This document shows positions 18,310-28,617 of a stretch of 64,000 nucleotides of DNA, one piece after another. Location of the stretch: positions 161,191-225,190 of the forward strand of contig JAIESX010000002.1 of assembly GCA_019745555.1 (NCBI GenBank). The letters run 5' to 3'. Origin of the DNA: Burkholderiaceae bacterium (GTDB taxonomy: Bacteria > Pseudomonadota > Gammaproteobacteria > Burkholderiales > Burkholderiaceae_C). The translations under genes were made by a program, and so were the position numbers. Position 1 is the first letter of the stretch. Each line of letters opens with the position of its first letter. The notes below the pieces were generated by a model. The model saw only the letters and a list, made by a program, of their open reading frames with translations, did no database searches and was not told the origin of the DNA.

Positions 18310-21300
18310 ATGGCCAAATTCTTTGTAGACCGTCCGGTCTTCGCCTGGGTGATCGCACTGGTCATCCTGCTGGCCGGCGCACTGGCCCTGCGGCAGCTGC
18401 CCGTGGCCCAGTACCCCGAGGTCGCGCCGCCGGCGCTGGCCGTCAACGTGACCTACCCGGGCGCCTCCGCCAAGGTGATCGAGGACACCGTGGTGGCCCT
18501 GATCGAGCAGGAGATGAACGGCATCGAGAACCTGCTCTACATGGACTCGACCTCCGAGCAGAGCACGGGCACGATCAACCTGACCTTCCGTACCGGCACG
18601 AACATCGAGATCGCCTCGGTCGAGACGCAGAACCGCATCAAGCGCGTGGAGGCGCGCCTGCCCGACGAGGTCAGGCGCCTGGGCGTGACCGTGACCAAGA
18701 CGCGGCGCAACTTCCTGATGTTCATCACGCTGTATTCGCCGGACAAGAGCCTCAAGTCCGTGGATCTGGCCAGCTACACGGCGGCCAGCGTGATCGATGA
18801 ACTGCGTCGCGTTCCCGGCGTGGGCGAGGCCCAGCTCTTCGGCTCCGAGTACGCCATGCGTCTGTGGGTGGATCCCGACAAGCTCGCGGCCTACCGCCTG
18901 ACGCCCGGCGAAGTCATCGCCGCCGTGCGGGCGCAGAACGTGCTGCTGGCCGTGGGTGAGCTGAACCAGCCGCCTGCGCCCACGGGCATGGAATACGCCG
19001 CCACGGTGATCACGCGCGGTCGCCTGGCCACGCCGGAGGAGTTCGGCAATGTGGTGGTACGCGCCCAGGGCGACGGCTCGCTGGTGCGCGTGCGCGACGT
19101 GGCGCGCGTCGAACTCGGGGCGCAGGACTACTCCATCTTCGCGCGCCTGGACAGCCAGCCTACCGCGGCTGTGGGCGTCAAGGTTTCGCCGGGCGCCAAT
19201 GCCCTGGACACGGCCAAGGCCGTGCGCGCGCGCATGGAGGAGCTCTCGCGCTACTTCCCGCAGGGCATCGCCTGGGACGTGCCCTACGACACCACGCCCT
19301 TCATCGACATCTCGATCAGCGAAGTGGTCAAGACCCTGTTCGAGGCGGTGCTGCTGGTCTTCATCGTGATGTACCTCTTCCTCGAGAACTTCCGTGCCAC
19401 CCTGATCCCGACCATCGTGGTGCCGATCTCCCTGATCGGTGCGGCGCTGGGCTTGTACGTGCTCGGCTACTCGATCAACGTGCTCACGTTGTTCGCCATG
19501 GTGCTGGCCATCGGTATCGTGGTGGATGACGCCATCGTGGTGGTAGAGAACGTCGAGCGCATCATGAGCGAGGAACATCTCTCGCCACGAGATGCCACGG
19601 CCAAGGCCATGGACCAGATCGTGGGCGCCATCATCGGCATCACCGTGGTGCTGTCGGCGGTGTTCATCCCCATGGCCTTCTTCTCGGGTTCGGTGGGTGC
19701 GATCTACCGCCAGTTCGCCGTCACCCTGGTGCTGACCATGCTGTTCTCGGCCCTGATGGCCCTGACGCTGACGCCGGCCCTGTGTGCCACGCTGCTCAAA
19801 CCCCACAAGCAGGGCGAGGCGGGCGTGCTGCCCACGACCGGTTTCTTCGGCTGGTTCAACCGCGGCTTCGCCGCGGCCACACGCGGCTATATCCGCAAGG
19901 TGACCGGCATGCTGGGCCGCCCGGGCCGTTGGCTCATCGTCTACGGTGCCATCATCGCGGCCACGGTCTGGATGTTCGCCAAGCTGCCGGGCAGCTTCCT
20001 GCCGGAGGAGGACCAGGGCTACTTCATCAGCATGGTGATGTTGCCGCCGGGCGCGACCCAGGAGCGCACGGTGGAGGTGATCCGTCAGGCCGAGGAGTTC
20101 TTCCTGGCGCAGCCCGAGGTGGAGCACACCGTGGGCGTGGTCGGCTTCTCCTTCTTCGGCCGCGGCCAGAACGCCGGCCTGATCTTCACGCGTCTGAAGA
20201 ACTGGGACGAGCGCAAGGCCAAGGAGAGCAGTGCCACGGCGGTGGTGCAGCGTGCCAACATGGCGCTGTTCGGCCTCAAACAGGCCTTCATCTTCAGCGT
20301 CAATCCGCCACCCATCCCCGAGCTGGCGGCCGTCGGTGGCTTCGACTTCCGCCTGCAGGACCGCGGCGGCCTGGGCCGCGACAAGCTGGCCGAGGCCCAG
20401 GCCCTGGCCGTGCAGCTGGCCGGCGCCAATCCGGCCCTGGCCGGCGTGCGCATGGAGGGCATGGCGCCGGGTCCTCAGCTGCTGCTACAGGTCGACCGCG
20501 AGAAGGCCCAGACCCTGGGCGTGGACATGGCCACGCTCAACGAGACCCTGCAGACCCTGTTCGGCGTGGCCTACATCAACGACTTCGAGCGCCAGGGCCG
20601 CATCCTGCGCGTGCAGATGCAGGCCGATCCGTCCGTGCGCAGCAGCCCCGAGGCCATGCTGCGTGTGCAGGTGCGCAACCGCCAGGGCACCATGGTCAGC
20701 CTGTCCGAACTGGTCAAGCCGCTGTGGATGGTGGGCGCGCCCCGCCTGGACCGCTACAACGGCGTGCCTTCGGTCAAGCTCTCGGGCAACCCGTCGCCCG
20801 GTCGCAGTACGGGCGAGGCCATGCAGGCCATGGGTGAGGTGGCCGGCCAGTTGCCCACGGGCATCGGCTACGCCTGGTCGGGGACGTCTTTCGAGGAAAG
20901 CCTTTCGGGCTCGCAGGCGCCGCTGCTCTTTGCCGTGTCGCTGATCGTGGTGTTCCTTTGCCTGGCGGCCCTTTACGAGAGCTGGACCATCCCGTTCTCG
21001 GTCATGCTGGTGGTGCCGCTCGGCGTGTTTGGCGCGCTGCTGGCGGTCTATCTGCGCGGCCTGCCCAATGACGTCTACTTCAAGGTGGGCCTGATCGCGA
21101 CCATCGGTCTGTCCTCCAAGAACGCCATCCTGATCATCGAGTTCGCACGCACCCTGCAGGACCAGGGCATGGCGCTCAAGGACGCCATCCTGGAGGCCTG
21201 TCGCCTGCGCCTGCGGCCCATCCTGATGACCTCGATCGCCTTCATCGTGGGCGTGCTGCCGCTGGCCATCTCCAGCGGTGCGGGCGCGCAGAGCCGCCAC

Positions 21301-21453
21301 GCCATCGGCACCGGCGTGATGGGCGGGATGATTGCCGCGACGGTGCTGGCCATCTTCCTGGTACCCGTTTTCTATCTGGTCGTTAGCCGCCTGTTCCCCG
21401 GCCACAGCCGCGGGCACGCGACGAATGCTGGCGAGGGAGGCCACCATGGCTAA
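18310..21453 (+). CDS. RND multidrug efflux pump, HAE-1 family (AcrB/MexB type)
   Basis: The 1,047-residue inner-membrane pump has the standard length and layout: N-terminal MAKFFVDRPVFAWVIALVI, two porter/docking regions and twelve membrane helices. TM4 has the proton-relay pair in GIVVDDAIVVVENVERIM, and further motifs are PLGVFGALLAV and LSSKNAILIIEFA. It drives proton-coupled export of hydrophobic compounds. The true substrates cannot be read from sequence. The gene lies between its adaptor and outer-membrane partners and overlaps the latter by eight bases. Confidence 0.95.
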   Translation: MAKFFVDRPVFAWVIALVILLAGALALRQLPVAQYPEVAPPALAVNVTYPGASAKVIEDTVVALIEQEMNGIENLLYMDSTSEQSTGTINLTFRTGTNIEIASVETQNRIKRVEARLPDEVRRLGVTVTKTRRNFLMFITLYSPDKSLKSVDLASYTAASVIDELRRVPGVGEAQLFGSEYAMRLWVDPDKLAAYRLTPGEVIAAVRAQNVLLAVGELNQPPAPTGMEYAATVITRGRLATPEEFGNVVVRAQGDGSLVRVRDVARVELGAQDYSIFARLDSQPTAAVGVKVSPGANALDTAKAVRARMEELSRYFPQGIAWDVPYDTTPFIDISISEVVKTLFEAVLLVFIVMYLFLENFRATLIPTIVVPISLIGAALGLYVLGYSINVLTLFAMVLAIGIVVDDAIVVVENVERIMSEEHLSPRDATAKAMDQIVGAIIGITVVLSAVFIPMAFFSGSVGAIYRQFAVTLVLTMLFSALMALTLTPALCATLLKPHKQGEAGVLPTTGFFGWFNRGFAAATRGYIRKVTGMLGRPGRWLIVYGAIIAATVWMFAKLPGSFLPEEDQGYFISMVMLPPGATQERTVEVIRQAEEFFLAQPEVEHTVGVVGFSFFGRGQNAGLIFTRLKNWDERKAKESSATAVVQRANMALFGLKQAFIFSVNPPPIPELAAVGGFDFRLQDRGGLGRDKLAEAQALAVQLAGANPALAGVRMEGMAPGPQLLLQVDREKAQTLGVDMATLNETLQTLFGVAYINDFERQGRILRVQMQADPSVRSSPEAMLRVQVRNRQGTMVSLSELVKPLWMVGAPRLDRYNGVPSVKLSGNPSPGRSTGEAMQAMGEVAGQLPTGIGYAWSGTSFEESLSGSQAPLLFAVSLIVVFLCLAALYESWTIPFSVMLVVPLGVFGALLAVYLRGLPNDVYFKVGLIATIGLSSKNAILIIEFARTLQDQGMALKDAILEACRLRLRPILMTSIAFIVGVLPLAISSGAGAQSRHAIGTGVMGGMIAATVLAIFLVPVFYLVVSRLFPGHSRGHATNAGEGGHHG

Positions 21454-22840
21454 AACGATGCATTACCTCACCGCTTTCGCGGCCGCGCTGGTGCTGGCCG
21501 GCTGTTCCATGACACCGGAGTACCAGCGTCCGGTGTTGCCCGTCCCCGAGGCCTGGCCGGCCGATGCGCCGGCCACAGCCGCTGCGAGCAAGCCCGTGGA
21601 CTGGGCCAGCTTTTTCCCGGACGAGCGCCTGCGTGCCCTGATCAAGCTGTCGCTGGAACACAACCGCGATCTGCGCATCGCCACGGCCCGGGTGGCCGAG
21701 GCGCAGGCGCTCTATGGCATCCAGCGCGCCGACCGCCTGCCTACGGTCAACGTCGGGGGCTCGCTGGCGCGCAGCCGCACGCCGGCCGATCTCTCGGCCA
21801 CCGGTACGTCCATCGTGAGCCAGCGCGCCGACCTCAACGTCGGCCTGCCGGCCTTCGAGCTGGACTTCTGGGGGCGCGTAGCCAGTCTCAGCGAATCGGC
21901 CAAGGCCAGCTATCTGGCCACCGAACAGGCTGAACGCAGCTTCCGTCTCTCGCTGATCGCCAGCGTGGCCGATGCCTACCTGGCCCTGGCCGAGGCGCAG
22001 GAACGCTATGTGCTGGCCCAGGCCACGCTCGAGAGCCGCGCCCAGACGCGCGAGCTGGTCGATCGCCGCCGCCAGGCCGGCCTGGCGGGAGACCTGGACT
22101 TCCTGCAGGCCGATGCGGCCTACGAGGGTGCACGCGCCGAGCTTGCGGCCCTGCAGCGCCAGCAGTCGGCGGCGCGCAACTATCTGCGGGCCCTCGTGGG
22201 CGTCGAACCCAAGGAGCTGCCGGCGGGCAAGGCCCTGGCCGAGCAGGGCATCACGCTGGAACAGCAGGCCGATCTGCCAGCGCAGGTGCTGGTGCGCCGC
22301 CCCGATGTGCTCGCGGCAGAGCAGCGCCTGCTGGCCGCCAACGCCAACATCGGCGCGGCGCGCGCGGCCTTCTTCCCGCGCATCGCACTCACGGCTTCCG
22401 CCGGCACCGCGAGCCGCGAGCTTGATGGCCTGTTCAAGGACGGCTCCGAGGCCTGGAGCTTCACGCCCAGCATCACCCTGCCCATCTTCGACTACGGCCG
22501 GCGCAGCGCCAACCTGGACCTGGCCACGGTGCGCAAGGACATCGCGGTGGCCGAGTACGAGCGCACGGTGCAGCAGGCCTTCCGTGAGGTGGCGGACCTG
22601 CTGGTGGCACGCGGGCAGCTGGCCGAGCAGCTCAAGGCCGTGGAAGCGCAGGAACGCTCGCAACAGCGCGCCGCCGACATCGCCGAGGCGCGCTACCGTC
22701 AGGGTGTGGGCAGCTTCCTCGAAGTGCTGGACGCCCAGCGCCAGCTTTTCGCCGTGCGCCAGGGCCTGATCCAGTTGCGGCGCACGCAGTGGTCGACTGC
22801 GGCCCAGCTCTACAAGGCGCTGGGCGGCGAGGAGGGCTGA
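21446..22840 (+). CDS. Outer-membrane efflux channel lipoprotein (NodT/OprM family)
   Basis: The 464-residue TolC-like factor has a lipoprotein signal (LTAFAAALVLAGC) followed by SMTPEYQRPVLPVPEAWP, the usual start of NodT/OprM channels. It has the two repeated coiled-coil halves, with RRPDVLAAEQRLLAANANIGAARAAFFP and FLEVLDAQRQLFAVRQGL marking the second. It completes the tripartite RND pump as the outer-membrane duct. The start overlaps the pump gene end, so translation is probably coupled. Confidence 0.93.
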   Translation: MAKTMHYLTAFAAALVLAGCSMTPEYQRPVLPVPEAWPADAPATAAASKPVDWASFFPDERLRALIKLSLEHNRDLRIATARVAEAQALYGIQRADRLPTVNVGGSLARSRTPADLSATGTSIVSQRADLNVGLPAFELDFWGRVASLSESAKASYLATEQAERSFRLSLIASVADAYLALAEAQERYVLAQATLESRAQTRELVDRRRQAGLAGDLDFLQADAAYEGARAELAALQRQQSAARNYLRALVGVEPKELPAGKALAEQGITLEQQADLPAQVLVRRPDVLAAEQRLLAANANIGAARAAFFPRIALTASAGTASRELDGLFKDGSEAWSFTPSITLPIFDYGRRSANLDLATVRKDIAVAEYERTVQQAFREVADLLVARGQLAEQLKAVEAQERSQQRAADIAEARYRQGVGSFLEVLDAQRQLFAVRQGLIQLRRTQWSTAAQLYKALGGEEG

Positions 22841-22894
22841 CCCCGGCGCCTGCTCGCTTATGCTCAAGGCTTTTCCGGCATGAGGAGCGGGGCA

Positions 22895-23998
22895 GTGGAG
22901 CAGGTGGATACGGTGGTGGTGGGCGCGGGCGTCGTCGGGCTGGCGGTGGCGCGTGCCTTGGCCCTGAGCGGGCGCGAGGTACTGGTGCTGGAGGCCACCG
23001 AGGCCATAGGCACCCAGACCAGCGCGCGCAACAGCGAGGTCATCCACGCCGGCATCTACTACCCGCAGGGCTCGCTCAAGGCGCAGCTCTGCGTGCGCGG
23101 CAAGCAGCTGCTCTACGCCTACTGCACTGAACGCGGCATCGGGCACCGGCGCTGCGGCAAGCTCATCGTGGCGACCTCGCAGGCGCAGGTGGTCCAGCTT
23201 CAGGGCATCATCGCCAAGGCTGCGGCCAATGGCGTGGATGATCTGGTCCTGCTCACACGTGATGAGGCGCGCGCGCTGGAGCCTGCGCTCGAGTGCGTGG
23301 CCGCTGTCCATTCGCCGAGCACGGGCATCGTCGACAGCCATGGTCTGATGCTGGCATTGCAAGGCGATCTGGAGCATGCCGGCGGTATGCTGGCCTTCAA
23401 TTCCCCGCTGGCATCGGCATGCGTCACCGCGCAGGGCATTGAACTCTGTGCCCGCGACGGCACGCAGCTGCGCGCACGCACGGTCGTCAATGCGGCCGGC
23501 GTGCATGCGCCGACGCTGGCGCGTCACTTCGAGGGGCTAGACCCCGCCCACATCCCCGGCGAGTACTACGCCAAGGGCAACTATTTCACCCTCGCAGGCC
23601 GTTCGCCGTTCAATCGCCTGATCTACCCCGTGCCCGAGGCAGCGGGCCTGGGCGTGCACCTGACCATCGACCTGGGTGGCCAGGCCAAGTTCGGGCCGGA
23701 CGTGCAGTGGGTCGAGACGCCGGACGATCTGGTGGTGGATCCGGCGCGCGGCCTGGCCTTCTATGCCGAGGTACGCAAGTACTGGCCGGGCCTGCCCGAG
23801 GGGGCGCTGCAGCCGGGCTACGCCGGGATCCGGCCCAAGATCAGCGGGCCGGGTGAGGCGGCACGCGATTTCCTGATCCAGGGGCCGGCCGAACATGGTG
23901 TGCCGGGGCTTGTCAACCTCTTCGGCATCGAGTCGCCGGGCCTGACCAGCAGCCTGGCGATCGGCGAGCATGTTGCCGATCTGCTATCGGATCAGTAG
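22895..23998 (+). CDS. FAD-dependent oxidoreductase (DAO family, L-2-hydroxyglutarate oxidase-like)
   Basis: The protein (367 residues) has an N-terminal dinucleotide-binding fold, [30 protein letters not shown], then [22 protein letters not shown], which is typical of the LhgO/L-2-hydroxyglutarate oxidase branch. The C-terminal half has the [32 protein letters not shown] and [18 protein letters not shown] segments. It should oxidise a 2-hydroxy acid with FAD. I chose the GTG at 22895 because GAGGAG lies 7 bases upstream; an in-frame ATG at 22880 has no ribosome site. The gene is only 54 bases from the efflux operon but seems unrelated, and is convergent with pyrD. Confidence 0.82.
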   Translation: MEQVDTVVVGAGVVGLAVARALALSGREVLVLEATEAIGTQTSARNSEVIHAGIYYPQGSLKAQLCVRGKQLLYAYCTERGIGHRRCGKLIVATSQAQVVQLQGIIAKAAANGVDDLVLLTRDEARALEPALECVAAVHSPSTGIVDSHGLMLALQGDLEHAGGMLAFNSPLASACVTAQGIELCARDGTQLRARTVVNAAGVHAPTLARHFEGLDPAHIPGEYYAKGNYFTLAGRSPFNRLIYPVPEAAGLGVHLTIDLGGQAKFGPDVQWVETPDDLVVDPARGLAFYAEVRKYWPGLPEGALQPGYAGIRPKISGPGEAARDFLIQGPAEHGVPGLVNLFGIESPGLTSSLAIGEHVADLLSDQ

Positions 23999-24004
23999 CA
24001 AATC

Positions 24005-25054
24005 TCAGCGACCGCGGTTCTTGATGGCGAGGGCCGCCGCGTGGACCAGGGACGGCCCCTGGTAGATCAGGCCGGTGTAGATCTGCACCAGATCCGCGCC
24101 GGCGTCGATCTTGCTCACGGCGTCCTGCGCGCTCAGGATGCCGCCGACGCCGATGATGGGAAAGTCCCGCCCCAGCGCAGCACGCAGCTGGCGGATCACG
24201 CGGTTGCTCGCCTCCAGCACCGGTGTGCCTGAAAGTCCGCCAGTCTCCTCCGCATGCGGCAGGCCCTGCACCGCTTCGCGGCTCAGCGTGGTGTTGGTGG
24301 CGATCACGCCGTCCATACCGTGGCGCTGCAAGGTCGCAGCGATGACCTGGATCTGCGCCTCGTCCAGATCGGGTGCGATCTTCACGAACACCGGCACACG
24401 CTTGCCGTGCTCTTGCGCCAGGGCCTCGCGCTTGCCGGCGATGGCGCCGAGCAGGGCGTCGAGTGCCTCGTCGCTCTGTAGCGCCCGCAGATTCTTGGTG
24501 TTGGGGCTGGAGATGTTGACCGTGACGTAGTCGGCGTGCGGGTAAACCCCGGCCAGTCCGATGAGGTAGTCGTCGGTCGCGCGCTCGATGGGCGTGGCCG
24601 CGTTCTTGCCGATGTTCAGACCCAGCAGCAGGGGCCTGCCGTCGCGGCGGAAGCGGGCGCGCTGCACATTGGCAAGGAAAGTCTCCAGGCCTTCGTTGTT
24701 GAAGCCCATGCGGTTGATCAGCGCGTTCGCGGCCGGCAGCCGGAACATACGTGGCCTGGGGTTGCCCGGCTGGGGCAGGGGCGTGACGGTACCGACCTCG
24801 ACGAAGCCGAAGCCCATGGCGCCCAGGCCGTCGATGCAGCGCGCGTTCTTGTCCAGGCCGGCAGCCATGCCCACGCGGTTGGGAAAGCGCAGGCCGGCGA
24901 CGGTGACGGGGTCATCGACGCGGGTCTGGCCATAGGCACAGGCGAGCGGCGTGTTCTGGGTGCGCGCCAGCAGGTCGATGGTGAAGTCGTGCGCGGCTTC
25001 GGGGTCCATGCGGAAGAGCACGGCGCGGGAGAGGGGGTAGGGGATGAGAGACAT
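24005..25054 (-). CDS. pyrD: Quinone-dependent dihydroorotate dehydrogenase (class 2)
   Basis: The 349-residue FMN enzyme oxidises dihydroorotate to orotate in pyrimidine synthesis and passes electrons to quinone at the inner membrane. Signs of class 2 are the N-terminal membrane-contact extension ([24 protein letters not shown]), [51 protein letters not shown] and the catalytic serine within this segment, then [11 protein letters not shown]. It is divergent from rpiA with 56 bases between start codons. Confidence 0.95.
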   Translation of the reverse strand: MSLIPYPLSRAVLFRMDPEAAHDFTIDLLARTQNTPLACAYGQTRVDDPVTVAGLRFPNRVGMAAGLDKNARCIDGLGAMGFGFVEVGTVTPLPQPGNPRPRMFRLPAANALINRMGFNNEGLETFLANVQRARFRRDGRPLLLGLNIGKNAATPIERATDDYLIGLAGVYPHADYVTVNISSPNTKNLRALQSDEALDALLGAIAGKREALAQEHGKRVPVFVKIAPDLDEAQIQVIAATLQRHGMDGVIATNTTLSREAVQGLPHAEETGGLSGTPVLEASNRVIRQLRAALGRDFPIIGVGGILSAQDAVSKIDAGADLVQIYTGLIYQGPSLVHAAALAIKNRGR

Positions 25055-25110
25055 TGGATAATTCGCAGCTGTCCGGTCATTTTCCCAGATCAAACTTAAC
25101 CACCTCTCCC

Positions 25111-25785
25111 ATGCTCAGCCAAGACGAACTCAAGACCCTGGTCGGCCAGGCCGCCCTGCAATACGTGATCCCCGGCGAGATCGTCGGTGTGGGAACGGGG
25201 TCCACAGTCAACAAGTTCATCGACGCGCTGGCGACGATGAAAGACCGCATTCCGGGCGCCGTGTCCAGCTCCGAAGCCAGCACCCAGCGCCTGCAGTCCC
25301 TGGGAATCCGGGTCTTCGATGCCAACGAGGTCGGCGAACTAGCGGTCTATATCGACGGCGCCGACGAGATCGACGGCCGCGGCTGCATGATCAAGGGCGG
25401 CGGTGCCGCGCTGACGCGCGAAAAGATCGTGGCGGCCCAGGCGCGCCGTTTCGTCTGTATTGCCGACGAGTCCAAGCGTGTCGAGGTGCTGGGCCGCTAC
25501 CCCTTGCCCGTGGAGGTGATCCCCATGGCTACGCAGCGCCTGGTGCGCCAGTTCGCCAGCCTGGGAGGCCAGGCCAGGGTACGGCTCAAGGACGGCCAGC
25601 CGCTGGTGACCGACAACGGGCAGCACATCCTGGACGTGACCGGCCTGCAGATACCTGACCCGCTGGCATTCGAGTCGGAGGTCAACCAGTGGCCGGGCGT
25701 GGTGACGGTAGGCGTGTTCGCGCATCAGCGCGCCCAGGTCTGCCTGCTGGGAACGGCCAGCGGGGTGCGGACGCTAGGTTTCTGA
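25111..25785 (+). CDS. rpiA: Ribose-5-phosphate isomerase A
   Basis: The 224-residue enzyme interconverts ribose 5-phosphate and ribulose 5-phosphate. Visible family motifs are [58 protein letters not shown] and LPVEVIP. The acidic residues in the DGADE segment and the following lysine form the active site. The ATG at 25111 gives normal family length. It is convergent with the thioredoxin-fold gene at 25837. Confidence 0.95.
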   Translation: MLSQDELKTLVGQAALQYVIPGEIVGVGTGSTVNKFIDALATMKDRIPGAVSSSEASTQRLQSLGIRVFDANEVGELAVYIDGADEIDGRGCMIKGGGAALTREKIVAAQARRFVCIADESKRVEVLGRYPLPVEVIPMATQRLVRQFASLGGQARVRLKDGQPLVTDNGQHILDVTGLQIPDPLAFESEVNQWPGVVTVGVFAHQRAQVCLLGTASGVRTLGF

Positions 25786-25836
25786 TATCAGTCCAGAGAA
25801 GGGTTCCACCGGTCTGCCCCCGTTTTGCAGCGTGAA

Positions 25837-26484
25837 CTAAAAAACGATGCCAGACGGATTGGGTGGGGGAGGCGGTAGTACAGATTCGGGTGCTGGCGAC
25901 GGCTGAGTAGCTGGTACTGGCGTGGCCACGGGGGCTTGAGGGAGTGGCACCAGCGGACTGGCGGGAGGGTTGCGATAGCTGGAGGGAAGGCGCAAGGCGC
26001 TGGAGTAGCCAGCGGCATCCAGATACTGGTTCCACTCCGCGTTGAGGAAGCCCTTTAAACGCTGGCCACCGATGGTCAAAACTGGGACGGTCGAGCCCCC
26101 ACTGATCTCCTGCAACGCTTGCACGTCCATTGGCGTTTTGACCGTTTTTTCGGTGTAGGGAACCCCCCGCGTCGCCAGTAGATTCCTGCCTGCAACACAG
26201 GGGGCGCAATCGTCACCAGTGTAGAGCGTGACAGGATAGCGGCTCATTACCTGGCGGAGTTCGAACGGCAATTCGCCGCTCGTGAGGCTTTCGGCTGATC
26301 GCCCACTGGGGCTCAACGCCGTGGCCTTCTCGCTGGCCGCCGGCGGTTTGTCCGAGAACGTCACCCGCCCGTCCGGTCCGACGATACGGTAGATGGCCTG
26401 TGCCGGCGCGAGGGCCGGCAGCAGGGCCAGGATGGCGGCCACGGCCAGCTGGGCCGTGCGGTGCGGACGGTGTGCGTTCTTCAT
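25837..26484 (-). CDS. Exported glutaredoxin/thioredoxin-fold protein with DUF4124 domain and proline-rich tail
   Basis: The 215-residue protein has a signal peptide (residues 1-30, AAILALLPALAPAQA), a short DUF4124-type domain (IYRIVGPDGRVTFSDKPP), then a glutaredoxin-like domain with redox motif Cys93-Ala-Pro-Cys96 in LYTGDDCAPC and the cis-proline segment STVPVLTIGG. The last 45 residues are rich in proline and alanine (PLPQAP, PPPPPNP). This combination is common in Burkholderiales and suggests periplasmic thiol exchange, but no substrate is known. It lies 27 bases behind prlC on the same strand and may be co-transcribed. Confidence 0.75.
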   Translation of the reverse strand: MKNAHRPHRTAQLAVAAILALLPALAPAQAIYRIVGPDGRVTFSDKPPAASEKATALSPSGRSAESLTSGELPFELRQVMSRYPVTLYTGDDCAPCVAGRNLLATRGVPYTEKTVKTPMDVQALQEISGGSTVPVLTIGGQRLKGFLNAEWNQYLDAAGYSSALRLPSSYRNPPASPLVPLPQAPVATPVPATQPSPAPESVLPPPPPNPSGIVF

Positions 26485-26511
26485 GGTGCCGAGAATTCCC
26501 TACGCTTTGCT

Positions 26512-28548
26512 CTATGGATGGGCCATGCCCTGGTGTCGCAACAGGGCGTCCAGGCTGGGTTCACGCCCGCGAAACGCCTTGAAGGACTCGAGGGCCGGGC
26601 GGCTGCCGCCGGCCTCCAGGATGGCCTGCCGGTATTTTCGCCCGGTTTCCACGTTCGGCAAGCCCTTGTTACCCGCGGTTTCCTCGAAAGCCGCGTAAGC
26701 GTCCGCGCTGAGCACCTCGGCCCATTTGTAGCTGTAGTAGCCGGCCGCATAGCCGCCGGCGAAGATGTGGCTGAAGGTGTGCGGCGTGCGGCTCCAGGCC
26801 GGCGGACGCAGCACAGCCACCTCGTCGCGCACCCGGTCCAGCAGGGGCAGGAAGTCCTGCGCCGGGTCGTGCTCGGTGTGCAGCAGCATGTCGTAGAGGG
26901 AAAATTCGATCTGGCGCAGGGTCTGCATGCCGCTCTGGAAGTTCCTGGCGGCGATCATCTTGTCGTAGAGCGCGCGCGGCAGCGGCTCGCCGGTCTCGAC
27001 GTGGGCCGTCATGTGCCTGAGCACGTCCCATTCCCAGCAGAAGTTTTCCATGAACTGGCTGGGCAGCTCCACGGCGTCCCACTCCACTCCGCTGATGCCC
27101 GAGACGTCGCGTTCGTTGACCTGGGTCAGCAGGTGGTGCAGGCCGTGGCCGAACTCGTGGAAGAGGGTGATGACGTCGTCGTGGGTCAGCAGCGGCGGCT
27201 TGCCGCCCACACCCTCGGCAAAGTTGCACACCATGTGGGCCACGGGTGTCTGAAGCTGGCCGTTGTCGGGACGCAGCCAGCGTGCGCGCACGTCGTCCAT
27301 CCAGGCGCCGCCACGCTTGCCGGCGCGGGCCGGCTGGTCCAGGTAGAACTGGCCGACCAGTTGCCCATTGCGCTCGATGCGGTAGAACTCCACTGCCGGG
27401 TGCCAGACCGGGGCCGTGTCGCGGCGGATGGCCACTTCAAACAGGGTCTCGACGATCTTGAAGAGACCAGCGATCACGCGCGGTGCGGTGAAGTATTCCT
27501 TGAGCTCCTGCTCGCTGAAGGCATAGCGCGCCTCCTTGAGCTTCTCGGAAATGTAGGGCCAGTCCCAGGGCTGCGGGTCGGTGAGGCCCAGCTCGTCGCT
27601 GGCAAAGGCCCGCAGGTCGGCCACGTCACGCTCGGCGTAGGGACGGGCCTTGGCGGCCAGGTCGCGCAGGAAGCGCATCACCTGTTCGGGCGAGTCAGCC
27701 ATCTTGGGCGCGACCGAGACCTCGCCGAAGTTGCGGTAGCCCAGCAACTGCGCCTCTTCTTGGCGCAACGCCAGGATTTCACGAATGAGGGCACTGTTGT
27801 CGAATTTCCGGCCATCCCCCTCGGCCTGGTCGGAGGCGCGCGTGACATAGGCGCGGTACAGCTTGTGACGCAACTCGCTGCTTCTGGCGAACTGCATGAC
27901 CGGCAGGTAGCAGGGCATCTTGAGCGTGAGCTTGTGACCGGTCTTGCCCTCGGCCTCGGCAGCAGCTCGCGTGGCCTGCTGCACGTCAGCCGGGACACCC
28001 TCGAGTTCCTCGGTGCTGGCGTAGTAGGCCCAGGCATCGGTGGCGTCCAGGGTGTGCTCGCTGAACTTCTGGCTCAGCTCGGCCTGGCGCTCCTGGATGG
28101 CGGCGTAACGCTCCTTGGCCGCGCCGGTGAGCTCGGCACCGCCGAGCACGAAGTTGCGCAGGGCATTGCTGTGAGCCTGGCGCTGTTCGGCGTTGAGCGT
28201 GGCGGGGGGGATGGCCTTGTACTTGGCGTAGAGGCGCTCATCGGCACCCAGACGGGTCCAGAACTCGGTCACGCGCGGCAGGGCTTCGTTGTAGGCGGCG
28301 CGCAATTCAGGGGTGTCGGCCACGCTGTTGAGGTGGCTGACTGCGCCCCAGGCACGGCCCAGCCGCTCGGTCGCCACGTCGAGCTCGCGGGAGATGGGGA
28401 TCCAGTCGGCGGGGAAGTCCGTCGCGGTCACGCGTTCCAGCGCGGCTTCCGAGGTCTGCAAAAGCGTATCGATAGCCGGTGCCACATGTTCAGGGCGGAT
28501 GCGGTCAAAGGCCGGAAGGTCGGCAAAGTCGAGCAGGGGATTGTTCAT
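26512..28548 (-). CDS. prlC: Oligopeptidase A (M3 metallopeptidase)
   Basis: The 678-residue cytoplasmic peptidase has the M3 zinc motif HEFGHGLHHLL with the expected downstream glutamate region (GVEWDAVELPSQFMENFCWE). It also has DYPARxGKRGGAW-like sequence (LDQPARAGKRGGAWMDD) and a C-terminal SHIFAGGYAAGYYSYKWAEVLSADAYAAFEE. It degrades short peptides, including cleaved signal peptides. I chose the ATG at 28548 (MNNPLLDFADLP), which matches the family N-terminus; an in-frame ATG lies 16 codons upstream. It follows folD after 69 bases. Confidence 0.93.
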   Translation of the reverse strand: MNNPLLDFADLPAFDRIRPEHVAPAIDTLLQTSEAALERVTATDFPADWIPISRELDVATERLGRAWGAVSHLNSVADTPELRAAYNEALPRVTEFWTRLGADERLYAKYKAIPPATLNAEQRQAHSNALRNFVLGGAELTGAAKERYAAIQERQAELSQKFSEHTLDATDAWAYYASTEELEGVPADVQQATRAAAEAEGKTGHKLTLKMPCYLPVMQFARSSELRHKLYRAYVTRASDQAEGDGRKFDNSALIREILALRQEEAQLLGYRNFGEVSVAPKMADSPEQVMRFLRDLAAKARPYAERDVADLRAFASDELGLTDPQPWDWPYISEKLKEARYAFSEQELKEYFTAPRVIAGLFKIVETLFEVAIRRDTAPVWHPAVEFYRIERNGQLVGQFYLDQPARAGKRGGAWMDDVRARWLRPDNGQLQTPVAHMVCNFAEGVGGKPPLLTHDDVITLFHEFGHGLHHLLTQVNERDVSGISGVEWDAVELPSQFMENFCWEWDVLRHMTAHVETGEPLPRALYDKMIAARNFQSGMQTLRQIEFSLYDMLLHTEHDPAQDFLPLLDRVRDEVAVLRPPAWSRTPHTFSHIFAGGYAAGYYSYKWAEVLSADAYAAFEETAGNKGLPNVETGRKYRQAILEAGGSRPALESFKAFRGREPSLDALLRHQGMAHP

Positions 28549-28617
28549 GGTCGTGATTGTGCGGCCTTCGGGCGCCGATTCAAGCGCTGTCCCCATAGCT
28601 TGTGCCGATGATCCCGA

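Noticed and set aside
17239..20127. 962-codon open frame on the minus strand opposite the RND adaptor and pump genes
   Set aside because: It is the mirror of strongly coding plus-strand genes in GC-rich DNA. The translation is His/Arg/Gln/Gly-rich with no domain, and the real genes on the other strand have full family matches.
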